DNA of 64,000 bases, from the NCBI RefSeq assembly GCF_017942225.1, contig NZ_JAGKSD010000003.1:124001-188000 (forward strand). Reading direction: 5' to 3'. The position numbers and the translations under genes are program-made. Position 1 is the first letter of the stretch. Each line of letters opens with the position of its first letter. The notes below the pieces were generated by a model. The model searched no databases and was not told the DNA's origin. It saw only the letters and a program-made list of their open reading frames with translations. Source of the DNA: Corynebacterium sp. Marseille-P3884 (GTDB taxonomy: Bacteria > Actinomycetota > Actinomycetes > Mycobacteriales > Mycobacteriaceae). Below are positions 43,515 to 52,574 of this stretch, one piece after another.

Positions 43515-44783
43515 ATGAGCTCAGCTAAAGAGGACGTTAACTCCTATGAGGGCATTGCGAATGTGGCCTCGAACCTATCGGTGGGAAACAAGGTTTCCCT
43601 TTTTCGTAGGGCTTTCCTTAGACGCAATATCCGCGTGGTTACATCGCAGGGGAACAAGACTGGGCATCTACCGCTGTGGGGTGCCATATCGCAAGGCGAG
43701 GTTAAACTTTTTCGCGGCTTGATGTCTGCTGAGCGGGGCTTGTCCGCGCACAAGCTGGCTCGTGACAAAACGGCGACAAAGAAGGTTTTGTCAGAAGCAA
43801 ATTTGAGAGTGCCTCGAAGTTATGAACTTAAGGGATCTACATCGCGGGAAAACTTTGCAGCTATTGAGGCGCTAGATCTATTGCCTGGCGTTCTTAAACC
43901 GAACGGCGGATCTCACGGCGCTGGTGTGAGCATGAATATCCAGGATTTCAACTCTTTCGAGACCGCTCTATTGAGTGCGGGCGCAACGCCAATCTTTGAA
44001 GAGCAAATTGGAGGTCGAGATTATCGCCTTTTAACTATCGGGCAAAGCTTTTTTGCCGCGACTGAACGTCGGCCAGCATCCGTCATTGGAGATGGTATTT
44101 CTTCTGTGAAAGAGCTCGTAGAGGAGAAGAACCGGAAGCGAGCTTTGAACCCATCGACGAAGTCGCATCCGATTGAGATCGACGACATTGCGTTGGATTG
44201 TCTTGAAAAACAAGGAACAACAATCAATTCAGTGCCGCCGAAAGATGCTGAGGTTCGTTTGCGCTTTGTGGCAAATATTGGCTCAGGTGGAGATGCAGTT
44301 GATCGAACAGGTGAGGTGCACCCAGACTTCGTGAGCCTTTGTGAGCAGATCCCGGATGTTTTAGGGAATCCAGAGATTTTGGGAATCGATCTGCTCGCTG
44401 AGGACATCTCTAAATCCCCAGACAACCAAAGCTGGGCGTTTCTTGAAATTAATGCTAACCCTGACATCGATATTCACCACTGGCCGTGGCAGGGGGAGGC
44501 TCTCGACGCAGCAGATCGCCTCGCTGAATTCTATTTCCCTAATAGCAGGGTGGGCGACTCTCTCAGCGCGATTATTGTGGTGGAGGGAAAGGTGAGGGTA
44601 AAAGAGTTTGATCGCTGGATTGCTCACACTTGCGCATTGGCTGGGCTGGAGGCTCGACCCAAATATGGGAAAACTCAAATCAGGCTACAAGTCGCCGGGG
44701 CCCAAGCCGCGATCGATTGGTTCGTTGAGATGCTAATTAAGGCAAAAACGGGTGCCATAATCCGGAGTATAAGTATCGAGTGA
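43515..44783 (+). CDS. Cyanophycin-synthetase-like ATP-grasp ligase with acylphosphatase-like C-terminal domain
   Basis: A 422-residue protein. Residues about 90-345 form an ATP-grasp domain close to the ligase half of cyanophycin and related peptide synthetases: LKPNGGSHGAGVSMN, ERRPASVIGDGISSVKELVE, LRFVANIGSGGDAVDRTGEV and FLEINANPDIDIHH. From about 350, SAIIVVEGKVRVKEFDRWI and the following strands resemble acylphosphatase, but the position of its catalytic Arg (in GFRPW) holds Asp, so that domain is probably non-catalytic. It likely ligates an amino acid or peptide by an acyl-phosphate intermediate. Substrate unknown. Confidence 0.75.
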   Translation: MSSAKEDVNSYEGIANVASNLSVGNKVSLFRRAFLRRNIRVVTSQGNKTGHLPLWGAISQGEVKLFRGLMSAERGLSAHKLARDKTATKKVLSEANLRVPRSYELKGSTSRENFAAIEALDLLPGVLKPNGGSHGAGVSMNIQDFNSFETALLSAGATPIFEEQIGGRDYRLLTIGQSFFAATERRPASVIGDGISSVKELVEEKNRKRALNPSTKSHPIEIDDIALDCLEKQGTTINSVPPKDAEVRLRFVANIGSGGDAVDRTGEVHPDFVSLCEQIPDVLGNPEILGIDLLAEDISKSPDNQSWAFLEINANPDIDIHHWPWQGEALDAADRLAEFYFPNSRVGDSLSAIIVVEGKVRVKEFDRWIAHTCALAGLEARPKYGKTQIRLQVAGAQAAIDWFVEMLIKAKTGAIIRSISIE

Positions 44784-45253
44784 ACCTCCGAAACACTTTC
44801 GGCTGCGCGTTAAATTGTCGGGCACGCAGGACTCTGATCAAGCGAAAGCCCGCAGCGGGGGCGTTCAAAAGTAAGAAGATTTAGCGGTGGACTCATGGGG
44901 GGCAAATTTATCGGTGCGGTGACTCGAATACCGCCATTTGTTGTTTTACCTGATCGAAATGAATGCCGATGCTGCGATCTGACTGCATCAGCACCCTTCG
45001 TACGGAGCTTCGTGCCCTGTAGCTAAACAGATTTTGGATTATTTGACAGCGCACTAGGGATGATCGTGGCGAATCATCGAGTGCTGGGCGATAAATGAGT
45101 GCATTCGGTTAGAAGGCTGTTCACAGCACACGCTGGCGATTTGTTGATGGCTCTCTAGCAGTGAAACTCGACTAGAGGTTCCCGTCGAGCGCGAACCCAA
45201 GGCCAGGGTCCGCGCTTTCGTCGCTCAGCGTTCGTATATTTATCGCCTGTGGT
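44784..45253. other. 470-base intergenic region at the right edge of the glycan locus
   Basis: No gene is supported. Candidate structures are a short GCCC/GGGC hairpin near 44846-44862 after the ATP-grasp gene and a CTCGAC/GTCGAG inverted repeat at 45168-45190. A 43-codon frame from ATG 44895 has no ribosome binding site. The composition changes from A+T-richer to the core G+C-rich pattern across this stretch, so it may contain the island border. Confidence 0.4.
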
Positions 45254-45694
45254 TTAGAAGCTGCTGCCGTTGGAGGCGACGGCGGGCAGCACATTGCGCA
45301 GCTCCGGCAGGCCGGCCTGGGAGGAGAGCTTCGAGGCGAACTCGATGGCCTGGTTTTGCGGGGTGGCGGGGTCGGCTTTGACGACGCCGCAGGCAAGGGC
45401 GCGGTCGCCGACGGCGTTGATGGTGGGGGCGGCGATCAGGGTGAGGGAGGCATCGGCGCCGAACTGCTTGTTCAGCTTGGAGGTGAGCTGGGAGCGGGTG
45501 GTGGTGTCGTCGACAAGCTTGGCGCCGCGGAGCAATGTGCCCACGGAGTTGCAGTCCATGGTGGCGATGCCGCCGTTGAGGGCGCGGACGAGTTCGAGGG
45601 TGTTGTTCTGGGCGTCGGCCTGGTTGCCGTTGATGATGCCGGTGGTGGCAACTGCAGTGACGGTTGCGGCGATGGCGGCGGTGCGGAAACGCAT
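45254..45694 (-). CDS. Small secreted protein (paralogue of the protein at 46,735)
   Basis: A 146-residue exported protein with signal peptide (MRFRTAAIAATVTAVATTGI, cleavage after ADA). The mature part has two cysteines in DCNSVGTLL and ALACGVVKAD, probably a disulfide, and the block TTTRSQLTSKL. The same pattern (CPDLKKQL, TTRADLVNM, RAVACGLVKT) occurs in the product at 46,735-47,322, so the two are paralogues flanking the transglycosylase gene. AAAGGA lies before the ATG. Function unknown. Confidence 0.78.
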   Translation of the reverse strand: MRFRTAAIAATVTAVATTGIINGNQADAQNNTLELVRALNGGIATMDCNSVGTLLRGAKLVDDTTTRSQLTSKLNKQFGADASLTLIAAPTINAVGDRALACGVVKADPATPQNQAIEFASKLSSQAGLPELRNVLPAVASNGSSF

Positions 45695-45853
45695 GGTGGG
45701 GAAGTCCTTTCGGGAAAGTGAGGCTGGTGGTTGTGTATCTGTTTTTCCAGACGAACGTTGATACTACAGTGACTGAAGTGAAAATTGTGACTTGAATGGA
45801 AAAAGTCGGCCGACTAACTGGGGGCAAATGCGGGCGCGGTAGAGTGAGCGACC

Positions 45854-46672
45854 GTGAGTACGTCTCGTAAAACCCCCGGACGCCCGCGCGATGGTGCGGG
45901 CTGCGGTTGCGGGGCGATGCTGGCCGTAGTGATGGCGATCGTGCTGATCATCTCGCTACTGATGTGGCTTTTCAGCGTTCTCGATACGCCTCTGAGCACG
46001 AAAAAGCGCGTGCCGGTTCCCGCAGATGTTCCGCCGGCTGCCGCCGTGAGTCCGCCGGATATCGATGTGCACGGGCCGGGCCGGACGTCTGACTTGCTTG
46101 AGGAGTGGGCAGCGCCGATCGCGGACGGGATCGAAATTGCCCCGGAGGCGGTGCGCGCCTACGGCAATGCGGAACTGATCGCGCGGGAGGCGTGGCCGGA
46201 CTGCAACCTGCACTGGAACACGCTTGCCGGCGTCGGCTGGGTGGAAACGCGCCACGGAACGTACAGCGGCAAAATCGCTGCAGGTGCGCGGCTGGATGAG
46301 AACGGCCGTGCCTTTCCGCCGATCGTCGGACCGGCGTTGAATGGCGATGGCTTCGCGCATGTGCCCGACACGGACGGCGGGGAATTCGATGATGACGCGG
46401 AATTCGACCGTGCTGTGGGGCCGATGCAGTTCATTCCCGAATCTTGGTCGCGGTACGGGCGCGACGCCAACGGCGACGGGTACGCCGACCCGCAGCAGAT
46501 CGACGATGCGGCACTCGGTGCAGCGAACCTGCTCTGCGATGGCGGGCGGGATCTATCGGAACCGGAAGATTGGCAGGACGCGATCCTCGGATACAACCAG
46601 TCGAATGACTATGTGATTCGGGTTCGTGACGCGGCCGCGAGTTATGCCGTCGGGCAGCCGGCGCACCGGTAG
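45854..46672 (+). CDS. Membrane-anchored lytic murein transglycosylase
   Basis: A 272-residue protein with an N-terminal membrane helix (AMLAVVMAIVLIISLLMWLF) and an extracytoplasmic lysozyme-like domain of MltB type: LAGVGWVETRHGTYSG with the catalytic Glu, AVGPMQFIPESWSRYG, and ILGYNQSNDYV. It cleaves peptidoglycan glycan strands to 1,6-anhydro-MurNAc. GTG 45854 lies 8 nt after TAGAGT with no Shine-Dalgarno. A transglycosylase between mazG and eno is the order that I recall from C. glutamicum. Confidence 0.87.
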   Translation: MSTSRKTPGRPRDGAGCGCGAMLAVVMAIVLIISLLMWLFSVLDTPLSTKKRVPVPADVPPAAAVSPPDIDVHGPGRTSDLLEEWAAPIADGIEIAPEAVRAYGNAELIAREAWPDCNLHWNTLAGVGWVETRHGTYSGKIAAGARLDENGRAFPPIVGPALNGDGFAHVPDTDGGEFDDDAEFDRAVGPMQFIPESWSRYGRDANGDGYADPQQIDDAALGAANLLCDGGRDLSEPEDWQDAILGYNQSNDYVIRVRDAAASYAVGQPAHR

Positions 46673-46686
46673 GGGGGCGGGATGTG

Positions 46687-46721
46687 AAAAGGGCCTTCCC
46701 CGGGGGTGGGGAAGGCCCTTT
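46687..46721. terminator. Bidirectional intrinsic terminator
   Basis: AAAAGGGCCTTCCCC pairs with GGGGAAGGCCCTTT across a 6-base loop, with A-run and T-run flanks on both strands. It lies between the convergent transglycosylase and secreted-protein genes and should serve both. Confidence 0.88.
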
Positions 46722-46734
46722 GTTGGTGTGTGGC

Positions 46735-47322
46735 TTAGATGCTCGAGCCGGCCGGCAGAGCAGCGTTGACCTGGGCGCGGTAGGCGTTGATCTGGTTCAT
46801 GATCTGCGCCTGGGCGTCGGAGGACATCTGGGCCGGGTTGCCGATGGCCTGGTTCACCTGCTGGACGATCTGGTCGACCGGGTTAGCCGGGCGTGCCGGT
46901 GCGGGGGCCGGTGCCGGAGCTGCCGGGCGTGCCGGTGCGGGCTTGCGGTTGTTCGGGGCGGGTGCCGGGGCAGGGGCGCGGTTGCCGCCGCTGTTGTGGG
47001 TCTTGACCAGGCCGCAGGCGACGGCGCGGTCGGCGACCTTGTTGATGGTGCCGCCGGCAGCGGCGCGCAGTGCCGGCTTGGAGGCGAGTTCGGCGTTAGC
47101 CATGTTCACCAGGTCGGCGCGTGTGGTGTTGGCGTTGACGCGGCCGGTCTTGTCCAGCTGCTTCTTCAGGTCGGGGCACGAAATGGAGTCGGCCTGGGCG
47201 GCGACCTTCATCAGGTTCTCCATGTTCGCGGTCTGGGACTGAGCCGGTGCGGCGGTAAGCAGGCCAGCGGACACAGTCACGGCAGCGGCGGCTGCGGCGA
47301 TCTTGGCGGGGGTAAAGCGCAT
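46735..47322 (-). CDS. Secreted Ala/Pro-rich protein
   Basis: A 195-residue exported protein: signal peptide (MRFTPAKIAAAAAAVTVSAG, AxA site near QSQ), a conserved N-terminal domain with two cysteines (ISCPDLKKQL; RAVACGLVK), an Ala/Pro-rich linker (PAPARPAAPAPAPAPA) and a C-terminal helical segment (VDQIVQQVNQAIGNPAQM). ATG 47322 has AAAGGA upstream; the 18 codons before it in the frame are unsupported. Its N-terminal domain is shared with the protein at 45,254. Probably a cell-wall protein of unknown function. Confidence 0.78.
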   Translation of the reverse strand: MRFTPAKIAAAAAAVTVSAGLLTAAPAQSQTANMENLMKVAAQADSISCPDLKKQLDKTGRVNANTTRADLVNMANAELASKPALRAAAGGTINKVADRAVACGLVKTHNSGGNRAPAPAPAPNNRKPAPARPAAPAPAPAPARPANPVDQIVQQVNQAIGNPAQMSSDAQAQIMNQINAYRAQVNAALPAGSSI

Positions 47323-47456
47323 GGTGGATCCTTTCATGGCGGGGATGGAGCTGGACGGTTGAACGGCCAAAAGCATAGCAGAGTGTTACGCATGGGGAAG
47401 GTGGTGCGCATGGTGCTTAGGGTCATGGTTGGCGAAGCGGGCCGTGGAACCCCTGA

Positions 47457-48800
<1,344 letters not shown>

Positions 48801-48849
48801 CGCGCCTTCCGCACGCGGGTAGCGGGGCCACGTAGACTACACAGTCACT

Positions 48850-49518
48850 ATGGCCACATCATCCGCACGCGGCGCGCGCCGCAGCGACTCCAACCCCCAG
48901 CTCACCGGCATGTCCGGAGGCGCTGGGGGTTCACGTCGTCGCCCGACGACGGTGCCCGTGGCTAGCCGTGACGCCGAGCGTGCCGCGAAGAAGCGAAAGC
49001 GCCCGCGCACGGACGTGCTCAAAGGCGACATCGTGGGCGTCGCGGTGCTCATCACCGTCGTCCTCGTCGTGCTCATCGCCATTGCGGTTCCGTTGCGCAA
49101 TTACTACGCAGGCAGGGCTGAAATCGCCCGCCTCAATGAGTCGATCGCCGCGAAAGAAGAAGAAAAGGCGCAGCTCGAGGAGGACTTGGAGCGCTACAGC
49201 GACGAGGACTACGCCAAGCAGGAAGCGCGCCGCCGCCTCGGCATGACCGAGCCCGGTGAGACCGCCTGGCGCATCATCGATCCCCGCATGGAGGGCACCA
49301 CGATCACCAGCGAGCACGCCGAGGATCCCGACGCGGACGCGCCGTGGAACGAGGTCCTCTGGAATTCCCTGCGTGAGGTGCCCAATGAGGACGAGGAGGA
49401 CGAGGCCGCGCCGGCGGAGCCTGCCGAGCAGCCTGCACTAGCACCGGGCGATCAGCCTGCGCCAGAGTCGGCTGGGCAGCCTGTTGATCCTCCTGCGGAG
49501 GCACCTGAACAGCCGTAA
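48850..49518 (+). CDS. ftsB: Septum formation initiator FtsB/DivIC-family protein
   Basis: A 222-residue bitopic membrane protein: basic cytoplasmic N-terminus (about 1-55), one helix (IVGVAVLITVVLVVLIAIAV), an extracytoplasmic coiled coil (IARLNESIAAKEEEKAQLEE), the conserved YAKQEARRRLGMTEPGE block, and a Glu/Pro/Ala-rich tail. It links division-site proteins in the divisome. Beside enolase in most actinobacteria. TAGACT lies 11 bases before the ATG, without a Shine-Dalgarno. Confidence 0.88.
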   Translation: MATSSARGARRSDSNPQLTGMSGGAGGSRRRPTTVPVASRDAERAAKKRKRPRTDVLKGDIVGVAVLITVVLVVLIAIAVPLRNYYAGRAEIARLNESIAAKEEEKAQLEEDLERYSDEDYAKQEARRRLGMTEPGETAWRIIDPRMEGTTITSEHAEDPDADAPWNEVLWNSLREVPNEDEEDEAAPAEPAEQPALAPGDQPAPESAGQPVDPPAEAPEQP

Positions 49519-49578
49519 GTACAGTGTGCTCGCGGATAGGGCAGCGAGGCGAAAGCGCTTTGCACTACCCCCTATGGG

Positions 49579-49628
49579 TTACCAGGGCTGTTAGTCTTTC
49601 TATTTAAAGGAATTCAACCATTAGAAAG
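49579..49628 (+). promoter_or_regulatory. Predicted promoter and operator of the Panacea-Doc module
   Basis: TTACCA (49579-49584) and TATTTA (49601-49606) with a 16-base spacer form a plausible promoter. CTTTCTA at 49596-49602 and TAGAAAG at 49622-49628 are a perfect 7-base inverted repeat around the -10 and start region, as expected for an autoregulated toxin-antitoxin operon. A strong AAGGGAGGGAC ribosome binding site follows. Confidence 0.45.
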
Positions 49629-49646
49629 CACGCCAAGGGAGGGACA

Positions 49647-50213
49647 ATGCCTTCGGTACTCAACGTCGCACAAGCCGTATATGACGAACTCGGCTGGGTC
49701 GACTCCTGGCGGCTGCAAAAACTTACCTATTACGCGGAGGCATGGCACCTCGCTTGGTTCGGCAAGCGCTTAGTAGATGAAGATTTTCAGGCGTGGGTTG
49801 ATGGGCCGGTTTCTCCCGATCTCTATCGGGAAAATAAGCACCGGGAAGCACGTACCTCGACTGAGCTGGCTAAGGCTAATGCGTCTGTCTTAACAACGGA
49901 GCAGTGGAGCACCGTGAGATCGGTGATCGAGTTCTACGGTAAATGGACTAAGCAAGACTTGATCGATAAGACTCATGGCGAGCTGCCTTGGTTAGAAGCT
50001 CGCGGTGAGCTCGATGTGCACGAGTACTCTAGCCAAACGATCTCTCAAGAAACGATGATGCGCTTTTATAGGCAGCAAGAAGCTTCTGGTTCTCCCGTGC
50101 CGGTTCGACCTGTAGAGGCCGTTAATACCTGGGCAGGAGCAGATCTGCAGTCCGGTTTCGCCCACAATGTCCAACGTTGGGCTGAAGCTATAGAGCTATT
50201 AGCTGACCGTTGA
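49647..50213 (+). CDS. Panacea-domain antitoxin (SocA/DUF4065 family)
   Basis: A 188-residue cytoplasmic protein whose N-terminal 120 residues match the Panacea domain: RLQKLTYYAEAWHLAWFG and AWVDGPVSPDLY. Panacea proteins are antitoxins paired with many unrelated toxins. The strong ribosome binding site (AAGGGAGGGAC) suggests high expression relative to the downstream toxin, which is translated by TGATG coupling. Inserted between ftsB and DUF501, which are normally adjacent. Confidence 0.85.
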   Translation: MPSVLNVAQAVYDELGWVDSWRLQKLTYYAEAWHLAWFGKRLVDEDFQAWVDGPVSPDLYRENKHREARTSTELAKANASVLTTEQWSTVRSVIEFYGKWTKQDLIDKTHGELPWLEARGELDVHEYSSQTISQETMMRFYRQQEASGSPVPVRPVEAVNTWAGADLQSGFAHNVQRWAEAIELLADR

Positions 50214-50593
50214 TGAACCATTTTTGTCTCGATCCGGACGGAGTGGTGGCCCTTAATGCGCGTCTCATTGAAGATGATTTCAATGTTTTAGACCGCGGGA
50301 AGTTAGAGGCTGCTCTTGCAGCTCCGCTGCACACTTTCGGAGGGCGCCTCTTGAATCCGTCTACGGTCGAGCAGGCAGCAGTATTACTTACAGGGCTGGT
50401 GAAGGCCCACGCATTTTCTGACGGCAACAAGCGTACTGCATGGGTATGTACCGCGACCTATGTATCTCTAGAAGGTCTGCACTTGAAAGACATCCCGGGT
50501 TCTGAGGTGGCGGATTTTGTCGAGGCAGTTGCTGTCGACAGGTTTGACACCGATCAGGTTCGGACCTGGCTATACGAGCACATCTGTTGGTGA
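50213..50593 (+). CDS. doc: Doc-type Fic-domain toxin
   Basis: A 126-residue Doc-family protein. The Fic active site is HAFSDGNKRTAW, with the Lys in place of Gly as in Doc kinases that phosphorylate EF-Tu instead of AMPylating. Conserved N-terminal segment LIEDDFNVLDRGKLEAAL and the PSTVEQAAVLL helix precede it. ATG 50213 overlaps the antitoxin stop (TGATG); an in-frame TTG at 50210 is less likely. The antitoxin is Panacea, not the usual Phd. Confidence 0.87.
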   Translation: MNHFCLDPDGVVALNARLIEDDFNVLDRGKLEAALAAPLHTFGGRLLNPSTVEQAAVLLTGLVKAHAFSDGNKRTAWVCTATYVSLEGLHLKDIPGSEVADFVEAVAVDRFDTDQVRTWLYEHICW

Positions 50594-50630
50594 AAGTCAG
50601 CCACCGCGCGCATGTGCGACAATGAGCGCC

Positions 50631-51179
50631 ATGGAAACACCAACTGAGGAACAGCTCGCGATCGTCGAAAAGCAACTCGGCCGTATGCCGCGCGGCGTGC
50701 TCGAGATCGCGTACACGACGCCAGACGGGCAGCCTGCGGTCGTCACAACAGCGCCCAAGCTTGACGACGGCACGCCGTTCCCCACCCTCTATTACCTCAC
50801 CGATCCTCGCCTCACCGCGGAAGCGTCCCGCCTCGAGGTCGCGCAGGTGATGAAGTGGATGGAAGCTCGGCTGGGTACTGATCCTGAGCTGAAGGCCGAT
50901 TATGAGGCCGCGCACCGCCACTATCTGGACAAGCGCAATTCGATCGAGGATCTGGGCACCGATTTCTCTGGTGGAGGCATGCCGGACCGTGTGAAGTGCC
51001 TTCACGTCCTCATCGCATATGCGCTCGCTGAAGGCCCCGGCCGTGTGCGCCTCGGCACCGAAGCTGTCGCTCTGGCCGCTGAGCACGGCGACCTGCGTGG
51101 CACGGCGATTCCCGCCGACTGGCCGTCGCTTGCCGATCTCGGCATCTCGCTCGATCAAGCAGGGGAGGGGCTGGCATGA
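50631..51179 (+). CDS. DUF501 family protein
   Basis: A 182-residue actinobacterial protein of the DUF501 family: GRMPRGVLEIAYTTPDGQPA, FPTLYYLTDPRLTAEASRLE and MPDRVKCLHVLIAYALAEG, the last with a conserved Cys-x-His. Function not established. ATG 50631 lies exactly 7 nt after GACAAT, with no Shine-Dalgarno; an in-frame ATG at 50622 is possible. Overlaps ppx by four bases (ATGA). The DUF501-ppx pair is conserved downstream of ftsB. Confidence 0.87.
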   Translation: METPTEEQLAIVEKQLGRMPRGVLEIAYTTPDGQPAVVTTAPKLDDGTPFPTLYYLTDPRLTAEASRLEVAQVMKWMEARLGTDPELKADYEAAHRHYLDKRNSIEDLGTDFSGGGMPDRVKCLHVLIAYALAEGPGRVRLGTEAVALAAEHGDLRGTAIPADWPSLADLGISLDQAGEGLA

Positions 51180-52117
51180 CCCGCGTCGCTGCCGTCGACT
51201 GCGGCACGAACTCCATTCGCCTGCTCATCCACGATTCTTCCGCCGGCGAGATCTGCCGCGAGATGACCATCGTGCGTCTAGGCGAAGGCGTCGACGCCAC
51301 CGGGCGTTTCAACCCGGACGCGATCGCCCGCACCCGCGACGCGCTGGAAACTTACGTCGAGCGCATGTCGGACGAGGGGGTTGAAGCTGTCCGCATGGTC
51401 GCGACTTCCGCCACCCGCGACGCTGAGAACCGCGATGAGTTCTTCGACATGACCCGCGAGCTCCTCGGCCGCATTCAGCCCGGCGCTGTCGCCGAAGTCA
51501 TCTCCGGTGAGGAAGAAGCCGCGCTGTCTTTCCGCGGCGCCACCACCGACCTCGACGATGCGCGTGCCCCCTTCTGCGTCATCGACTTAGGCGGCGGTTC
51601 CACCGAGTTCATCGTCGGCACCGGCGGTTCCGAGATCCTCGGCGCCCATTCCACCCAGATGGGCTGCGTCCGCGTCACCGAGCGCTTCATGCGCACCGAC
51701 CCGCCCACCGAGCACGAGACAGCGGCCGCGCGCGAGTACATCGATTCGCTTATCGACGATGCCCTTGCCACCGTCCCCCTCAGCCGTGCCGCGACCTTCG
51801 TCGGCTGCGCTGGCACCTTCACGACGCTGAGCGCCCTCGCTCAGGGCCTCGATGCGTACGACCCCGAGGCCATCCACTGCTCGGAGATCACCTTCGACGA
51901 GATGCGCGCTGTCACTGCGAAGCTGCGCGCTCAAACCGCCGCGCAGCGCCTCGAGGATCCCGTCATGCACGCCGGGCGTGCCGATGTGATCGGCTCCGGC
52001 GCCACCGTCGTCGAGCAGCTCATGACCGCCATCGAGAAAGAGACCGGCGGTGCCGTGACATCCTTCGTGATCAGTGAGAAGGATATTCTCGACGGCATCG
52101 TCGCCGGTCTGCTTTAG
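51176..52117 (+). CDS. ppx: Exopolyphosphatase (Ppx/GppA family)
   Basis: A 313-residue ASKHA-fold enzyme comprising only the two actin-like domains: VAAVDCGTNSIRLLIHD, MVATSATRDAENRDEF, VISGEEEAALSFRGA and VIDLGGGSTEFIVG. It degrades inorganic polyphosphate from the end; short forms in actinobacteria also show ppGppase or short-chain polyphosphatase activity. It is coupled to the DUF501 gene. It ends 9 bases before the convergent small gene. Confidence 0.92.
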   Translation: MTRVAAVDCGTNSIRLLIHDSSAGEICREMTIVRLGEGVDATGRFNPDAIARTRDALETYVERMSDEGVEAVRMVATSATRDAENRDEFFDMTRELLGRIQPGAVAEVISGEEEAALSFRGATTDLDDARAPFCVIDLGGGSTEFIVGTGGSEILGAHSTQMGCVRVTERFMRTDPPTEHETAAAREYIDSLIDDALATVPLSRAATFVGCAGTFTTLSALAQGLDAYDPEAIHCSEITFDEMRAVTAKLRAQTAAQRLEDPVMHAGRADVIGSGATVVEQLMTAIEKETGGAVTSFVISEKDILDGIVAGLL

Positions 52118-52126
52118 CCTGCGTCT

Positions 52127-52396
52127 TTAATCCTCGTCGGGCTCGTAGATCGTGTCGATCTCGCCGCCCTTTTTACCGCGGCCCCGGCGCAGGTCCTTGA
52201 CCTCGCGCATGCGCGGGTCCGGGTCGAGCTGGTTCGCGACCGTCTTGCGTGCCGAGCGCACTATCTGCCGCGTCAGCGGCGAATTGACCACCTTCTGCGT
52301 GGTGTCCACGATCTGGTGGTAGCGCTTGCGCCCGGCCTTCGAGCCCATGACATATCCGGCAGCGGCTCCAATCGCCAGCTGGGTCAAACGTCCCAT
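52127..52396 (-). CDS. Small conserved hypothetical protein
   Basis: An 89-residue basic protein beginning GRLTQLAIGAAAGYVMGSKA, a Gly/Ala-rich hydrophobic helix followed by RKRYHQIVD, resembling YtxH-like proteins; the C-terminus is charged and ends EPDED. ATG 52396 has AGGAGG at ideal spacing; codons upstream in the frame lack support. Possibly membrane-associated. Function unknown. Confidence 0.78.
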   Translation of the reverse strand: MGRLTQLAIGAAAGYVMGSKAGRKRYHQIVDTTQKVVNSPLTRQIVRSARKTVANQLDPDPRMREVKDLRRGRGKKGGEIDTIYEPDED

Positions 52397-52478
52397 GGTG
52401 TTTAAGCCTCCTTGTCGAGCTCCGTGCCAGTACCTTTTCACTGTAGCGAACCCGCCTCACCAAAGTGACGTAGGGAGA

Positions 52479-52509
52479 TTGTTAGCCGCCCGCGCCCTGA
52501 AGTTATACT
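52479..52509 (+). promoter_or_regulatory. Predicted promoter of the CAU tRNA gene
   Basis: TTGTTA at 52479-52484 and TATACT at 52504-52509 with a 19-base spacer. The predicted start, near 52516, falls at the foot of the hairpin at 52518-52568, so the tRNA precursor would begin with that structure. Confidence 0.6.
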
Positions 52510-52517
52510 TTGACGAC

Positions 52518-52568
52518 GCGCCTGAACCACCGTGCCCACGACATTCGTGTGCACTGTAGTTCAGGCGC
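52518..52568 (+). other. Hairpin in the 5' leader of the CAU tRNA gene
   Basis: GCGCCTGAAC (52518-52527) pairs perfectly with GTTCAGGCGC (52559-52568). Inside, GTGC/GCAC and CACG/CGTG continue the helix around single mismatches and close a 5-base loop. The tRNA begins 6 bases later. Possible roles are RNase processing, attenuation or transcript protection. Confidence 0.6.
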
Positions 52569-52574
52569 AGCGAG

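Noticed and set aside
44895..45026. 43-codon plus-strand frame after the CphA-like gene
   Set aside because: No ribosome binding site or -10 at the right distance and no recognisable product.
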